DNA of 64,000 bases from Phycomyces blakesleeanus NRRL 1555(-) (taxonomy: Eukaryota; Mucoromycota; Mucoromycetes; Mucorales; Phycomycetaceae). The notes beneath the pieces are model-generated. The model made no database searches. It saw only the letters and a list, made by a program, of their open reading frames with translations, and was not told the origin of the DNA. The position numbers and the translations under genes were made by a program. Each line of letters starts with the position of its first letter. Position 1 is the first letter of the stretch. Where the stretch lies: contig NW_017265140.1 in NCBI RefSeq assembly GCF_001638985.1, positions 1,116,001 through 1,180,000 of the forward strand, given 5' to 3'. Below, piece by piece: positions 43,806-63,287 of this stretch.

Positions 43806-44234
43806 TATTGTTGTTGCTTGTTGTTTCTTTATTTTTATTATTATTATTACTAAAATTAATTAATTTATTTATTTATTTATTTATTTATTATTTTAAAAAT
43901 GACAATATAAATAAATAATTTTTTTAAAAAAAAAGTGACATAGTGACAGAGGCAGTAGCAATCTAATAAACAAAATATATAGAGTAATAGTAATAATAGT
44001 AACAGTAACAATAGGCTTTTAAAAATTGAATTACTATCCAGTATTAGTTTAGTGACTTGATAGCATTAAATGAGAACATGCTAGAACCGTTACTATTGAA
44101 GAGTATATTTGACTTGATTTAATTAATTAATAAAAAAAAAAAAGAGTAATCAAAATCATTCTTACACACAAGACAAGACTAAAATACTGAAAAATTAAGA
44201 ATAAGAATAGTATGATTAAACAAATTATGCTTTG
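43806..44234. other. Short intergenic region
   Basis: ATTTATTT repeats near 43860-43890 and AT-rich sequence. It serves as upstream region of the PC-esterase-like gene and downstream region of the next gene. No other feature. Confidence 0.5.
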
Positions 44235-45392
44235 TTAGAGGTCAAATACGATGGGTAATTGGATTGGACGATAACGGACACTACTAGTGCACGCATTGAT
44301 AAATAATGATTCTTTTTCTGGAGAGTGGCTGTAGCCATATGCTTCGTGGATGTGTCCGAATACAGACACCAATGGCTTAATGGTGTCAATTTTGTTGCGC
44401 AAGTCAGGACACCCAACATTACGTCCACGAGAAGTGATGTCTTGATAACCCAGCGGAGGTGTGTGGGTAACCAAGATGTCGGTGTCTAGTGGAATAGATT
44501 CCCACACAGCTACATACATGTGTATGTTTGTGATTTTATATATGGATATATGATATGATACGATACGATATGATATAATCCAATGTATGTTTGTAGAGAT
44601 AAATAGATACATTTTTTTATATATATGTAAAGAGAGAGAAAATACAAATCAAAATAACATACACTTCTTTATTTTACATATACATATATTCAAGTCTGTA
44701 GTATTCCTATATATATATATATACTTATGCCTTGTATTCGTATCTACTTTTTGTCTTACCTTTGAGACTATCGAGCATAAAGGCACCCCAGAGATGGGTC
44801 GGTGCATAGGGACTCACAAACATCTTAAAGGACCCCATGGATTCTGGCAACTGGTATGCTTCATGTTCGAGATATATAAGGCCGGCCATCTTTGCCTTTG
44901 CAAGAATGGATTCTTTTTGCTGCGGATAAAATCCTTCGACTGCATCAAGGAAATGATCATGGTTACCACCAGTAAAGATCTTTATTCTATATACACAGCC
45001 AATTCCAAATAATATAAACTTTTAAGCTTAATTTGTTTTCTTTTAGTGATTGTTAATATCTAAAGAAAGTATATTACGGATGAGGTAGGGATGCCATCCA
45101 CTGTATTGTACGTTCGTATTCTTCCATCCGACTAGAACGTGTGAGGTCTCCAGCATGAACTTGTATTTAAATAAATAAATAAAAAAAGAGTATCATTAAT
45201 AGTGTTGCCTTTTAATCTTGTTAATAATTACAAGACAAAAACAAAAGACTTGTAATACTCACTAAAGACATCCCCTTCAGGAACCTTGAAAGAAAACTCT
45301 GTCTTTCCGTGTGTGTCTGACATGCAAACAAACCGAGTAGTGTCTTTTGATTTTGGTAGCATTTCATCAGCAGGAACATTGGTGACGTACAT
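44235..45392 (-). CDS. Calcineurin-like metallophosphoesterase (MPPED/UPF0046 type), about 237 aa
   Basis: Four exons in phase: 45392-45263, 45159-45078, 44986-44760, 44509-44235. All five metal-binding motifs of the fold are present in order: D26-T-H-G, GDLTR, GNHDHF, THTPP and GHIHEAYG. These bind two metal ions for phosphomonoester or diester hydrolysis. Short length, absence of a signal peptide and the TPPLGYQDITSRGRNVGC block place it with soluble MPPED1/2-like enzymes. The physiological substrate is not predictable. Start chosen at ATG 45392, just ahead of the first motif block. The gene is tandem with PKA upstream and PC-esterase-like downstream on the same strand. Confidence 0.88.
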
Positions 45393-46102
45393 TATTCTCA
45401 ACTATAAAATAAAAATAAAAAATAAGAAAGAAAGAAAGAAAGAATTGGGGGATGATTTTTTTTTTTTGATTTTTTGCATTTATTTCATTTCGTTTTAGAA
45501 TAATGGATGGATATATATAATATAAATAATTTGATACTCAACATTATACTATGTGTATATTTGAATATTTCTTTTATTTTATTTTAAGAAAAAAGAAAAG
45601 AAAAAAAAAATTATAGAAAGACTGTAGAGAAATCTCTGATAAAAACACTTTTCTTTTCTTTTTCTTTTTCATAATTGAACATGTATATTACTTTTATATT
45701 AGTAATCATGATGTTGCTATAGTAATAAATTATCAAGGTACTTGTTGAAAAACAGATTCTCTTATTCAATTACTATCATTTATTGGTTCCTGTTACTGTT
45801 ATCATTTATACTTGAACTCATATTCCAATTCTTCTTCTTCTTCTTTTTCTTATTTCGTTGTCTTTAGCTTGGCTTTATGACTGGCTGTATGTCTATGGGC
45901 TCTTTATAGAGTTTTGTGAAATGAAAATGAAAATGAAAATGAAGATAATAAAAAAAAAGTAATGGTGCTTACAATTACAATTACCATTATGATTATGATT
46001 ATGGTGATGATAATAATAATAATAATAATAATAATAATAGTGGTAGTAGTAGTAGTAGTAGTAGTATTTAGATTGAATAAAAATCAATAAATCAATAAAG
46101 TC

Positions 46103-48080
46103 TTAGAAATCAATAAACTTGTCTCGATGAATGTCTGGACACGCCAGTCCGTACTGTTCGTTGGACTCTGGATAACGATCAAAATGACTAGCATCTCCTT
46201 CGCCGCGGATCTGAGGAATGTATGGTGCACGAACCTGTCGGGCAGCAATTCGTGAAAAGTCGACGCCATCAAACCAGCGGTGGGTCTTGATGTCGTCTGC
46301 GCCTCCCTTGAGGTTGCCAAATCTGCGCGACAGATCAGACGTCAGGAGCCGCTTCAGAAGATCCTTGGCGTGCGGGTCAAAGTATGCCGGCCAGCGGATC
46401 TTGCCCTGCAGAATCTTCTCGTAGAGTTTGAGGTGGTCGTCGTCGTAGAACGGAGGGTATCCGGCCAACATTTCAAAAATGAGAATACCAAGACTCCACC
46501 AATCAACGGCCTTTGTGTAACCCTTTGATTGAATAACTTCCGGAGCTGAAATACCAATTAGATAGTAACAAATGGATAATGATGATGATGATGGTGATGG
46601 TAATAAAGAGATGGAGAAAATTTTGTTAGGTTTGAATTAATGAATGTGATTATCATAATTATCAATAATATATTTCACAAGGATCAAACTATCGAGTATA
46701 TAAAAGAAAGAAAGAAAAAAAAATTTTTTTTGGTTACCAAGGTAATCTGGGGTACCACATAGAGTCCATGTGTTGTCAGGTACATGCTTGGCAAATCCAA
46801 AGTCTGTAATCTTGATATGACCACTGGCATCCAATAATAGGTTCTCTGGCTTCAAATCACGGTAGACAATGTCCTTTGAGTGCAGGTACTCGATTGCCAA
46901 CAAGACTTCTGCTGTATAAAACTTGACGACATGATCAGGAAAACGCTAATAATAATAATAATAATGAATGATTAATAATTTAATTTTAATTTTAATTTAT
47001 ATATATATATATATATATATATTACTTGGCTCTTTCTCAAGACACTGAACAATTCTCCTCCAGGCACATAGTCCATAACCATGTACAGATTGGCATCGTC
47101 TTGAAAGGTTCCCCAAAGGTTGACGAGAAAGGGGTTCGAGACTGACTCGAGAATATGTTTCTCGCTGTTTGTATGTTCGACCTGTTTGAGTCGGACGACT
47201 TCGGACTTCTTGAGGACCTTGATGGCATAGTATCGGTTGTTGTGTCTGCTCTGTGCCAGATGGACACGACCAAACGAACCTGTTCCTAAAGTTCGTAGGA
47301 GGCTAAAATCTTCTAGTTTAAGCTTTGGTCTGGTTTTGCATTGGTCTATAGAGTGTTATTTTAGTTGAATGCTTTATTAACTTATCATGGCGTCATTTGT
47401 GATTCTACACACACACATATTTATACATATATATATATATATATTATACATAAAAAAATAATAATAATATACTAGCTTTACTTGTTGTAGTCTATCTGTA
47501 TCTGTATCTGTATCTGTTTTATAAAAATGATTATATTTGTATATATTATTTGTATTATATATATATATATATATTATTTTAAAGAAAGATATTTATATAT
47601 GTGCTGCAGTGTATGCTGTAGTTTGTGATGTAGTTGCAGATGCGTGTTATTTGAAACTAACCTTTTGGTTCTTGCTTTTGGTTTGTTTCAACTGTTTATT
47701 ATTATTAATATGAAAGATATTTGCAAAAGGTATTAAAGGGTACCTTTGTCTTTCTTTGTGTCTTCTACAGAGTGACGGGGGGTCATGTAGCTCGAAGTAT
47801 ATTGTTGCATTTGTTCTTCACGAGGTACAGCAACGGCAGGTGGATTTGAGTGTATATGAGAATTTGATTGTGATTGTGATTGGGTTGGCTTTGTGTTGAG
47901 TGAGGATGTTGAAGAATGGGGAGTGTGGAAGCCAAAGAAAGATCTTCTGGGAGATGTTTGCTTTGTGGTGGTATGCTTGTCTTCGTTGGTTGAGGTTGAG
48001 GTTGAGATTGAACTGAAGGATGAAGAGGAAGAGGAAATTGGATGCCTTGCCTTGTCAATTATTTTGTGAATGAATGACAT
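46103..48080 (-). CDS. cAMP-dependent protein kinase catalytic subunit, about 445 aa
   Basis: Five exons: 48080-47744, a 30-nt exon 47691-47662, 47345-47026, 46945-46738, 46545-46103, all in phase. Residues 1-122 are a Ser/Thr/Gln-rich extension typical of fungal PKA. The kinase domain follows: glycine loop G143TGSFGRV, ATP Lys K165, YRDLKPEN catalytic loop with D259, D277-FGFAK, activation-loop T290 in TWTLCGTP, then APE at 299-301 and [15 protein letters not shown]. The AGC tail ends in FIDF, the FxxF hydrophobic motif at the extreme C-terminus that marks PKA rather than PKB or S6K. It acts downstream of cAMP with a regulatory subunit in growth and morphogenesis. A 3.5-kb gap upstream may hold its regulatory region. 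Confidence 0.95.
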
Positions 48081-51000
48081 TTAAGTATGATATTATAGGA
48101 TATTATTATTTTTTAAAATATGTATGTATTTTATGAAGATGATGTAGGTTGGTGTAGGTGTATATTACTATAAAACAAAACAAAAAAGAAAACAACAAAA
48201 TTCAAAGGAAATATATATGTACACAGGGTCAAGGAAGACAAGGAAGACAATGTAACGGATAAGAGAAGAAGAAGCAGTGAACGCTGGGAGAAAGAGAAAC
48301 AAAAGAAAGAAAAAAATTAGTGAAAAAATTAAATAAATATAGAGATTTACTGATGGTGTATTTAATTTTTTTTTTAATTTTTTTATTTTTTTATTTTTTT
48401 TTTGCTGTGTGCCCTTTAACATTAAGCCTGACTCCGGTCTTGAAAATACAGGCTCACATAGACTCACCTATAATAATAATAATATATATTTAATTTATTT
48501 ATTTATTCTTTAATGTAACTATTATCATTATTTGATTCTCGGTTTATTGGCTTCCAACAATATAAATAAATAAATCATAAAGTGAAATAAAACAATGGGT
48601 TGTTGGGCCATAAAGTACAAATGCTGTTAAAAGACGTAGTACACAGTGCATGGTTACTTTTGATTTTAGGCAAACCACATGCCAGTCAGAATCCTATGTT
48701 TGGGTTCTCTTTTGATTTTATTTTATTTTATTTTATTTTATTTTATATATATATTTGGTCTGACTAAAAGATCCCTACCGGAGTTGCCCTATCCAGTAAC
48801 AGCTGCTACACACTAATAATTATATGAATGAATATTTCTATTGTAATCATCTCAAGCACATATACACCTTTACCTTTACCGTAACCTTAACCTTTGCCTT
48901 TACACACAAAAAAAAAGGGGGGGACCAATGATCGAATCATTACAAACACTCTATAGAGCTACATATACTGTATATACAGGTCTTTGTTTTATGTTTTGTA
49001 TGATTCTAAATAGCCTTAACAACTATCAATACCAATAGTGATAGTAATATTTAATAAAGAAAATCAAAGAACTTGACTTGTTCTTATTCTTATTTTTCTC
49101 TTTGTAAAATAAAATATAGTAGATAAAAATAACCAACAACAATAGTCACACAAATATTGCCACGGTTTTGTATATATATATATATATTGGATTACTGGGT
49201 TTTGAATAGATATTTGGATTTGGGATTTTATTTTCTAAACGTCAATTTTTTATTTATTTATTTATTTTTAAAAGAGATAAATGAATTGAAACAAAACTAT
49301 GATTGAAACAATAGAGACGATTATGGTTATGATAATAATAATAATAATAATGAGATATATAAGCATTTTGTGAAATTATTTGATCTTTAAGAGAAAAAGG
49401 AAAAAAAAAAACAACTTTTTTTATTTATATATTTTCTTATTACTTCTTTGGCATTTCACATTCACGTGCCACCTCGAGAGGTCAAGCAAAACACAGAAAA
49501 TAACCAAGGCATCAGCAAGTCCTCGTTTTCTGTTTTGTTTTAGTGCTCTCCTGTATAGGCATATAGACAACCTCATGCACACACGAATCCATAAGGGCTG
49601 TTTATATGTTGTCGTGAATTGCATTACACTATTTAATAATAATATATATATATATATATATTCCTTGTATTTTAACAAGTGCATACACACTACGCCAAAT
49701 ATCTTATTCAAACCCCAGTACAACAACACATTTGGAGTTTCCCGACAACGGAGCACAGGCCATCACAAAAAAAGCCAATGGCTGATTATTTACCAAGTAC
49801 ATGTGTTTCTTTAAGGTATAGTACCATAGCACCATAGTCATTTGAGTATCCTTTTTTTTCTTTACTATAATTTACTACTAGTGTCTACTATCTATCACAA
49901 ATGATAGATAAATAATCATCAGACACGCATATATCTATAAGAAAAAAAAAGTAAAGTAGCTTAACATAAAACACATCAAGTAAAATAGAGAGGCTTTATA
50001 TACAACATAGTACATATCTGTAAAGTTTTTGACATTTCTTTTCTGGTATCGCAAATATATACATACAAACAAGACGGCTGTTTATCCAATGCACAAAGTA
50101 AACCTTTAGTAAGTCTGGTATATTAAAGACATTAACTGTATGTGTGTTTTGGAATGAGGAAAAGAAAAAAAGAAAGTCGGCATAAATTTCAGGCAAGGTA
50201 GGTTGGTCAGATGATGGCCAATCATATATTAGCCAACTATCTAGACGGACACATCTTGGGAACAATCGCTTTTAAAGTAAGGTCAAATTCTACACATGAT
50301 ATTATCATTATTATTGTCATTATTATTAATATGTGGAGCAGATGAACCAGAAAGTGGTCAATAGAGTCTTTCATGCTATCTATCTATCTATTTATTCATT
50401 TATTTATAGTCTGTTGTACTTTGGGATTCTGAACTCAAGTCATCAAATAACAAAGCAGTTTTATCAAAGACAATTGTCAACAAGAAATAGATAAATCAAA
50501 ATCCGTTTCAAAGCCTCATACAAATAAATCTGCTGTTGCCAAATCCAAGTCTATTCCAATTTGAGCAGCCAAGGCTGTCAGCAAGAGAGGAAGCGCCCGT
50601 CCCTCCCCCTTTTTTTTAAAAAAAAAATTATACTCTAGATACAAAAGACAATCAAACCACTTTATATAACTCCAATTTCTTTTTTTTTTGGGTCATTTCT
50701 AATATTATTTTCGTTTTTAAAGAAGCACAGTCTTGTAGACAGAAACAAGATATGCACAATTTAAAAAAAAAGAAGAAAGAAAAGACCCGAAAGCCAATGT
50801 TCAAGCAAGCTGTGTTTTTTTTTGTAAAAACAGAATTTACGTTCTGGGACTATTATAAAGAAATTACAAGGCTGTATAGATTGTATCTCTATAGCAACAT
50901 AGCATTTTGTATCCATGTAGCCATATATATATATATATATATAGTCTATCAGAGTCTAGTGACCATAGATATGTATTTTATTCAAGATTCTCATATATAT

Positions 51001-51590
51001 GTTTTTTTTTGGTCTTTGTTATCGGCAACTTGATTTAAGCAGCACATGTCATTCTTGATGGCGCATTTTCTATTATCCATGAGCCCTCCTCTTTTCAAAG
51101 ACATATTTGGAATAGAAAATAACCATCACCCAAGTCTGTAATATTCTACTACACAGCGAAAATCAAATCAAAACTCAGTAATTATACTTCTCCTCGTCCT
51201 CCCTTTTTTTTCCATTTTTTGATTTCTTCTTGTTATTCATTGTACGTCTATATATATTTTTTTGTATTGATTCATAATCAATAATATGCAATATTCAACA
51301 AACAAAAACAAAAGAGAGATGTATTTAAATATTTCAATATTATTTTCTCGTGGGAATGATAATATTCTGTTTCGGGAGGTGTTTCTTGTTTTGGGTTTTC
51401 TACACCGCTTGTCATTGCCATGCAACCTTTGTAACATCTGTAATGTGCGCGTGTAATTTGTGGGTGTAAATTTTGTGTAATTTTTGATTTGCATGGCTTG
51501 AATGTGTAACACACCCAGATTCATTCAACTCACTCATTCAACTCACTCATTGACTCTTTATATATATATATATATATATATATAAATATA
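48081..51590. other. 3.5-kb region without a recognised gene
   Basis: Upstream of PKA and downstream of MOG1. Contains T-runs and ATTTTATTTT repeats near 48715-48750, TATATA runs and AT-rich filler. Open stretches exist (for example 49756-49421 minus) but none shows a domain, convincing codon structure or splice continuity. A long untranslated leader or regulatory region for PKA, or an unrecognised non-coding RNA, cannot be excluded. Confidence 0.45.
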
Positions 51591-52533
51591 TTACACAAAA
51601 AGGGTCCAATCCTTGACCTCAAAGTTATTCAATAAACCCATCATCTCTTCATCAACCAACTCTAAACTCACACCAATCGTCTCTGCAGACGATGCCTTTT
51701 CACTACTCTTTTCAGCAACAGCCTGGGGTGCATTGATCGATATCACAATGTCGGTCTTCACACGTGCCAATCTAATAACAGCCATTACAATATGTACATG
51801 ATTGTATGCGCCGTCCTTGCCCTCATTAAATTTTGCTACTTGTTGAGACCCATGTAGTACATAAACAGATGTTGTTTCAGCCCTATTATAATATATATAT
51901 ATTACACACAAGTGAGTGAGTGAGTGAGTGTCAGTATGAGCATAGATATACTATTATCATTATTTGTATTGATGATAATAAGAAAAAAAAATATAGCCAC
52001 AATAGTAGTAATAATATAGTACTCACGGAAGCAAAGGACTAACATTTTGAGGTAAGCATGTCTGAACAGACTGGATGCTGAATGAAATAGCATCATTATC
52101 GCTAGCCAACTGCGCAAAATGGAATCTATTATAATTATTGTTATTATTAAAAGTAATAGGAACAATTCATATATATATATTTACTTTGCTACTTCATCTG
52201 CTTCGGCATCAGCTTGTTCCAATAACTCAATAATCAGACTTTGCTGTGTATGTGTGTCTACAAACACCTCTTGGTTGCTTGGGACCTCTCGGAACAGACT
52301 TTATATAATATGCATGTATTTGATTAATTCAACAATACTTACATTACATTATACTACATCACCAAACTTCTTTATTTTTATTCTTTAATTTATTATATTT
52401 ATATTTTTATGTATATAATAATAATAAAATGTGGTTTAACTGTTATTTATATCGTTTACCTTGCGTCTACAAACGAAGACTTGATTGGTGCTACAATAGC
52501 ACCTCCAAATAATAACTGTCTTGAATCTGCCAT
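51591..52533 (-). CDS. MOG1: Ran-binding protein Mog1 homologue, 192 aa
   Basis: Four exons in phase: 52533-52460, 52298-52185, 52125-52027, 51882-51591. The opening RQLLFGGAIVAPIKSSFVDARLFREVPSNQEVF (read across the first junction, short blocks RQLLFGGAIVAP and REVPSNQEVF) is the Mog1 hallmark, followed by SLIIELLE, the acidic EADAEADE and the C-terminal HVHIVMAVIRLARVKTDIVI strand region. Length matches the family (about 190-220 aa). Mog1 binds Ran/Gsp1 and promotes GTP release, supporting nuclear protein import. It shares a 428-bp divergent promoter with the uL13m gene. Confidence 0.9.
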
Positions 52534-52961
52534 TTGGAAATCGTTTATTTGTAATCCTTTTTATTCAAATATATATACATATACACACACACATATATAT
52601 ATATATATACTTTTTTTTTTTTTTACATATTTCTCTCATTTTGATTTTTTGATTTATCTTTAATTTTATATTATTATACGTGTGTATAATTTCTTATATG
52701 TAAAAAGTCACTTTTTTTTTATTGCCGTTTATTTTGATTTTTGGTAGTGCGATAAAGTTAAAACCGGTCACAGTCACATGACAGCTGTCATTTGTTGATT
52801 TCTCTAAGCAGTACATGTTTTTTTTTTATTTATTTATTTATTTATTTGTTTCCAACTCCACCATCTTCTCTAACCCCCTCCCCTCCTCCACTACCTCTCC
52901 CCTTTCCCTTGTATTTATTTTATTTTTATTTTAATATATAAATAAATTAAAATACAATACA
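52534..52961. promoter_or_regulatory. Divergent promoter between MOG1 and uL13m with a 12-bp palindrome
   Basis: Only 428 bp separate the two start codons. A perfect palindrome TGACAGCTGTCA at 52779-52790 contains a CAGCTG E-box core and is preceded directly by CACATG. Pyrimidine-rich stretches follow at 52850-52912. Likely a shared regulatory region; factor unknown. Confidence 0.45.
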
Positions 52962-53892
52962 ATGTCTCAGGCCATTGGTAATGTAAGCATTCTTCTCTAT
53001 TTAAATAAGCAAAAAAGCACAAGGCACAATATTTTTCAATTACAATATACGTCTTTTAACATGCAAATGCATATATCTTTATTCCAATGTTAACGTTAAT
53101 GTTAACATTAATTGGATTTTTTTTTTAAAAAAAATAAAAAATAAAAATAAACAAGTACAATATTTGATATATTAACTCAATTCAATTCAACGTTTTCTTG
53201 TTTATGTGTGTGTGTGTGTGTGTATATATGTATTTTATGTACGTTTATTAGACCGCACTTGCTTATGCCCGCGTCTGGCATGTAGTTGATGCTCGTCAAC
53301 GCGTACTTGGTCGCATGGCCACCAACATTGCCACTACACTCATGGGAAAGCACAAGCCAATTTACGACCCTGCAGGTAAAATCAATATGCACACACATAA
53401 TTACTTTACTCACCTTTACCTCTGTCTTCTTTTTTTTTTAAAAAAAAACCCAATATTATTCATATTATTGCTATTATATAGCTGACTGCGGTGATTATGT
53501 CGTTGTCTTGAACGCAAAGGATGTCATGGTTACTGGAAAGAAGGCCGAACAAAAGCTGTACAGACACCATACTGGACATCCTGGTGGATTAAAAGCAATC
53601 AACTTTAGCAACCTTCAAGCCAAGGATCCTACCGAGGTAAGTTATAATAAAAAATGCAAATATACATTACCTGAATTAATTATTTAACTCTTAATAATAA
53701 TAACAATAATAACCATTTTGTTTTTATTAGTCTATTCGTAAAGCAGTATCAGGAATGCTGCCAAAGAACAGATTGCGTGAAGTCAGAATGGAACGTTTGT
53801 TGATCTTTGAGGGTGCCGAGCATCCTTATGAAAGCAATATCATTAAGCAGCACGGTATCACCAACGTTACCAACGCCACCAACACACAATAG
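52962..53892 (+). CDS. Mitochondrial ribosomal protein uL13m (L13 family), 153 aa
   Basis: Four exons: a 21-nt first exon 52962-52982, then 53252-53375, 53482-53636, 53731-53892, all in phase. The sequence follows bacterial L13 almost throughout: [88 protein letters not shown]. Bacterial-type motifs and the 153-residue length point to the mitochondrial large subunit (MRPL23 in yeast), not the cytosolic uL13. No long presequence is seen; the first seven residues come from the short exon, as in yeast where targeting is internal. Confidence 0.92.
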
Positions 53893-53979
53893 AGAAGAGA
53901 GAGAGAGAGAACGAACGAATTGACGAATTATTGATTGATTTTATTTTTTGTAAAGAAAAGAAATATTATGATTGAAACA

Positions 53980-54010
<31 letters not shown>

Positions 54011-54738
54011 CATACAATTGAAGATGGATCTAATACGTATAAATTTCACTCCCACGATCGAACGCACGAACGCAAAAAAAATGACATACAAAACATACGC
54101 TTACTCACTCACTCACTCGCTCAGCTGCAAACAAACAAACAAACATACATACACACACACACGCATATATATATATATATATACTTCTTCTTTTTGTATA
54201 CAAAAACAAGATTTTATTTTTGCTTTTATTGTTTGCAAACTTGAAAGAAAAACAAAGCAGACATATATATATATATGTGTGTGTGTAAAAAAGGAAGAAA
54301 GAGGAAGAAAATGAAGGAAGGAGTGGAAAGTAAGAGAAAAATAAAAGGAAATAAGCCGGGCTTATAAAGAAACGAAGAACAGGGAAAAAAGAAGGAAATT
54401 AGTGAAAGGGGAATTCAGGTTAAGAGGGAGTGTAAGTGTAGATATGAGAGTGAAAGTCAGGGGAAAAGGCAAGATGAATAACTAGAATGATATCGATAAA
54501 AACGACATGGCAAGATTCCAAGGGTGCAAAACAGAGAGATAGATAGAGAGAGAGAAACAAGTCAAAACGAAAACAAAACAAAACAAAAAAAAGATATATA
54601 ATTTTGTTGTTGTTGCTGTATACATACATACATATATATCACAAGCCAAGAAACGGACAAAGAGAAACAAAACAAAACAAGAAACAAAGAAGTAAAGATA
54701 GATAGAGATTTTTTTTTTAAAAAAAATAAAGACCCTTT
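53893..54738. other. Convergent 3' region between uL13m and the Cyc8 gene
   Basis: Simple-sequence rich: GAGA run at 53893-53910, TATATA at 53986-54010 and 54170-54182, and a purine-rich GGAAGAAAGAGG stretch near 54290-54340. No gene seen. Confidence 0.5.
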
Positions 54739-61343
<6,605 letters not shown>

Positions 61344-62018
61344 AATCTACAAGCTGGATGAGCGTGATGTTCAAGTTAATTAGCAAGTGCTCAGCATCAC
61401 CACACATACACATTCACACACATATAAAAGTGGTATGTTTTTATTACCAAAAATGATGTATAATATATTTATATTATGTGCTGTTCTTATTATTATTCGT
61501 ATTCGTCTTGGTCTTGGTCTTGGTCTTGGTCTTTATATATAATGTGTATAATATATAGAATTATAAAGGAATGATGAGAATGAATGAAGAAGAAGTATAA
61601 AATAATATGCAGAAGAAGAACCAAAAAAAGAAAGAAGAGAAAAAGAGAGAGAAAGAGAGAAAACGAATAGTAAGAGTAATAACTAGTAATAATAGTAATA
61701 ACTAGTAATAGTATTAAAAAAAAAAAAAAAAAAAAGAAAGGGCGCACGCACGCACGCACGCACTACCCTCTCTTTTTCTTTGTCTTTTTTTTTTTTTTTT
61801 TTTTTTTTTACGTCTTCTTCCCTTCTATTCACAATATAAATAAATAAATAAATAAAAGTATTATTATTATTTTTGCCTTTTTGTACACCTTGTTTAACGA
61901 ACCGCTCTCTGTCTCTCTTTGACTGTGTGTAATATAAAATTACACACGCACATGGATATACCAAAAACACAAGAAAAAATAAAAAAAATAAAAAAAAAAT
62001 CACAATTATATATTATTT
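61344..62018. promoter_or_regulatory. Upstream region of the Cyc8 gene
   Basis: 675 bp containing TTGGTC hexamer repeats near 61506-61530, a purine-rich stretch at 61625-61660, a 21-base A run ending near 61735, GCAC repeats at 61743-61762 and a 26-base T run near 61785-61810. No factor site can be named. Confidence 0.4.
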
Positions 62019-62286
62019 ATGTTTAACTCGGGTCCAGGGCACATCAAATCCCCGCCCATTACACCAAGTATGGCAAGTGAGATGAACCATCCCATCGGCA
62101 GCAAAACCCCCGTGCGTATATCTTATTATAAATTATTTATATACGTTATATATATATAAAATACAGAATTTATTTATATTATCTGTTTAATTTGTGTCTA
62201 ATTTTTTTTTGTGTTTTTGGATGTGGTGTAATTAGCATGCATTACAACACTTTAATCGTCTTTGTCTTTTTTCTTTCTTTCAATAA
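62019..62286 (+). CDS. Possible 47-aa two-exon gene (doubtful)
   Basis: ATG 62019 opens a frame reading MFNSGPGHIKSPPITPSMAS and continuing NHPIGSKTP to a good donor (GTGCGT at 62112). An acceptor at 62235 leads in phase to HALQHFNRLCLFSFFQ and a stop at 62286. Codon use in exon 1 is less AT-biased than the surroundings and looks coding. RPB6 starts converging at 62524, leaving little room for more exons. It could be a short peptide gene, the 5' part of a truncated gene, or a transcribed leader. No family recognised. Confidence 0.3.
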
Positions 62287-62523
62287 AAGGTCAAATTAAC
62301 CTATATTACTTTCTCCCTGTATTAATACTTCTCCCTTTACTTCCATACACTCTAAATCTCCCTCATTGTCCTTGTTCCTTCTTGATTTCTCTTGTCTTTG
62401 AAATAAGCATTAGTATTATTTATATTATCAATGTACTTTTGCAGATAATATAAACCAACCAGCTCCAACATCAATGATAATGCTTTATTTTATTTTATTT
62501 TATTTTATTTTATTTTATTTTAT

Positions 62524-63287
62524 TTATTCGACAATCAAATCCTTGACGTTCCAATCTTCATAGGTACCGTCGGGCATAAACCGCCGGACAATCAAAGGAA
62601 TCTTCTTTTCTCTGAGTTCCTTCATAGCAATAACCAAAGGATCGGACTCACCATCCAATTCAACCATGACAGGAGCATTCAAACTTAATACCAAAAAAAA
62701 AAGTCAATACAAATAAAAGAAAGTAAATGAACAATTATGGTTGTACCTGATCTGAAGTGCGCGAGTACCAAGAATTCTTGCTCTTTCGTACTTTGTCATA
62801 TAAGGAGTGGTATGCTTGTCCTTATTCTCGACAGCATCTCTGGGAGTCTCGCCCTGACCAGCGATAGTCTCCTCGAGAATCATGATCGTGTCTTGTTCGG
62901 GCCCATCCTCAGGGATTCCATTCACATCATCCATAGGTTCATCCATAAAGTCCATCTAATCACAATACCATTCGTCATTCCAAACAAGACATTATAGATT
63001 GATTGAATATATGATTATACAATGTGTACTGTATACTCTTATACATTCACATCATTACATCATGTACTCTTTTGTATATGATGTATAGTGATAATCTCAA
63101 CTTACTGGGTTGGCATCGTCCTCGTAACTATAAAAGTAAATAGAATAATAAAGACAATTGTTTTAATTAATAAGACTATTATTTTTTGGGTGGTTATTCT
63201 ATAATGTCATATATATACATGTATTAGATAATAAAAAACAAGAAAAGATACTTGCTCGTATCCATTGTGGCCTTCGTTGTCAGACAT
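62524..63287 (-). CDS. RPB6: RNA polymerase subunit RPB6 (ABC23), about 139 aa
   Basis: Shared by RNA polymerases I, II and III; it helps assemble the largest subunit and stabilises the clamp. Exons: 63287-63252 ([12 protein letters not shown]), probably a 15-nt exon encoding DDANP at about 63120-63106, then 62955-62747 and 62683-62524. The acidic N-terminus is typical. The conserved core is unmistakable: [21 protein letters not shown] across exon 3 (short form [19 protein letters not shown]), then [20 protein letters not shown] and [17 protein letters not shown] to the end. Length fits the family (about 127-155 aa). The tiny exon needs a GAG acceptor, and direct joining of exon 1 to exon 3 is also in phase. 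Confidence 0.92.

Noticed and set aside
49380..49814. Open frames on both strands near 49.4-49.8 kb
   Set aside because: Low-complexity Tyr/Ile/Lys content from AT repeats, with no domain or splice continuity.
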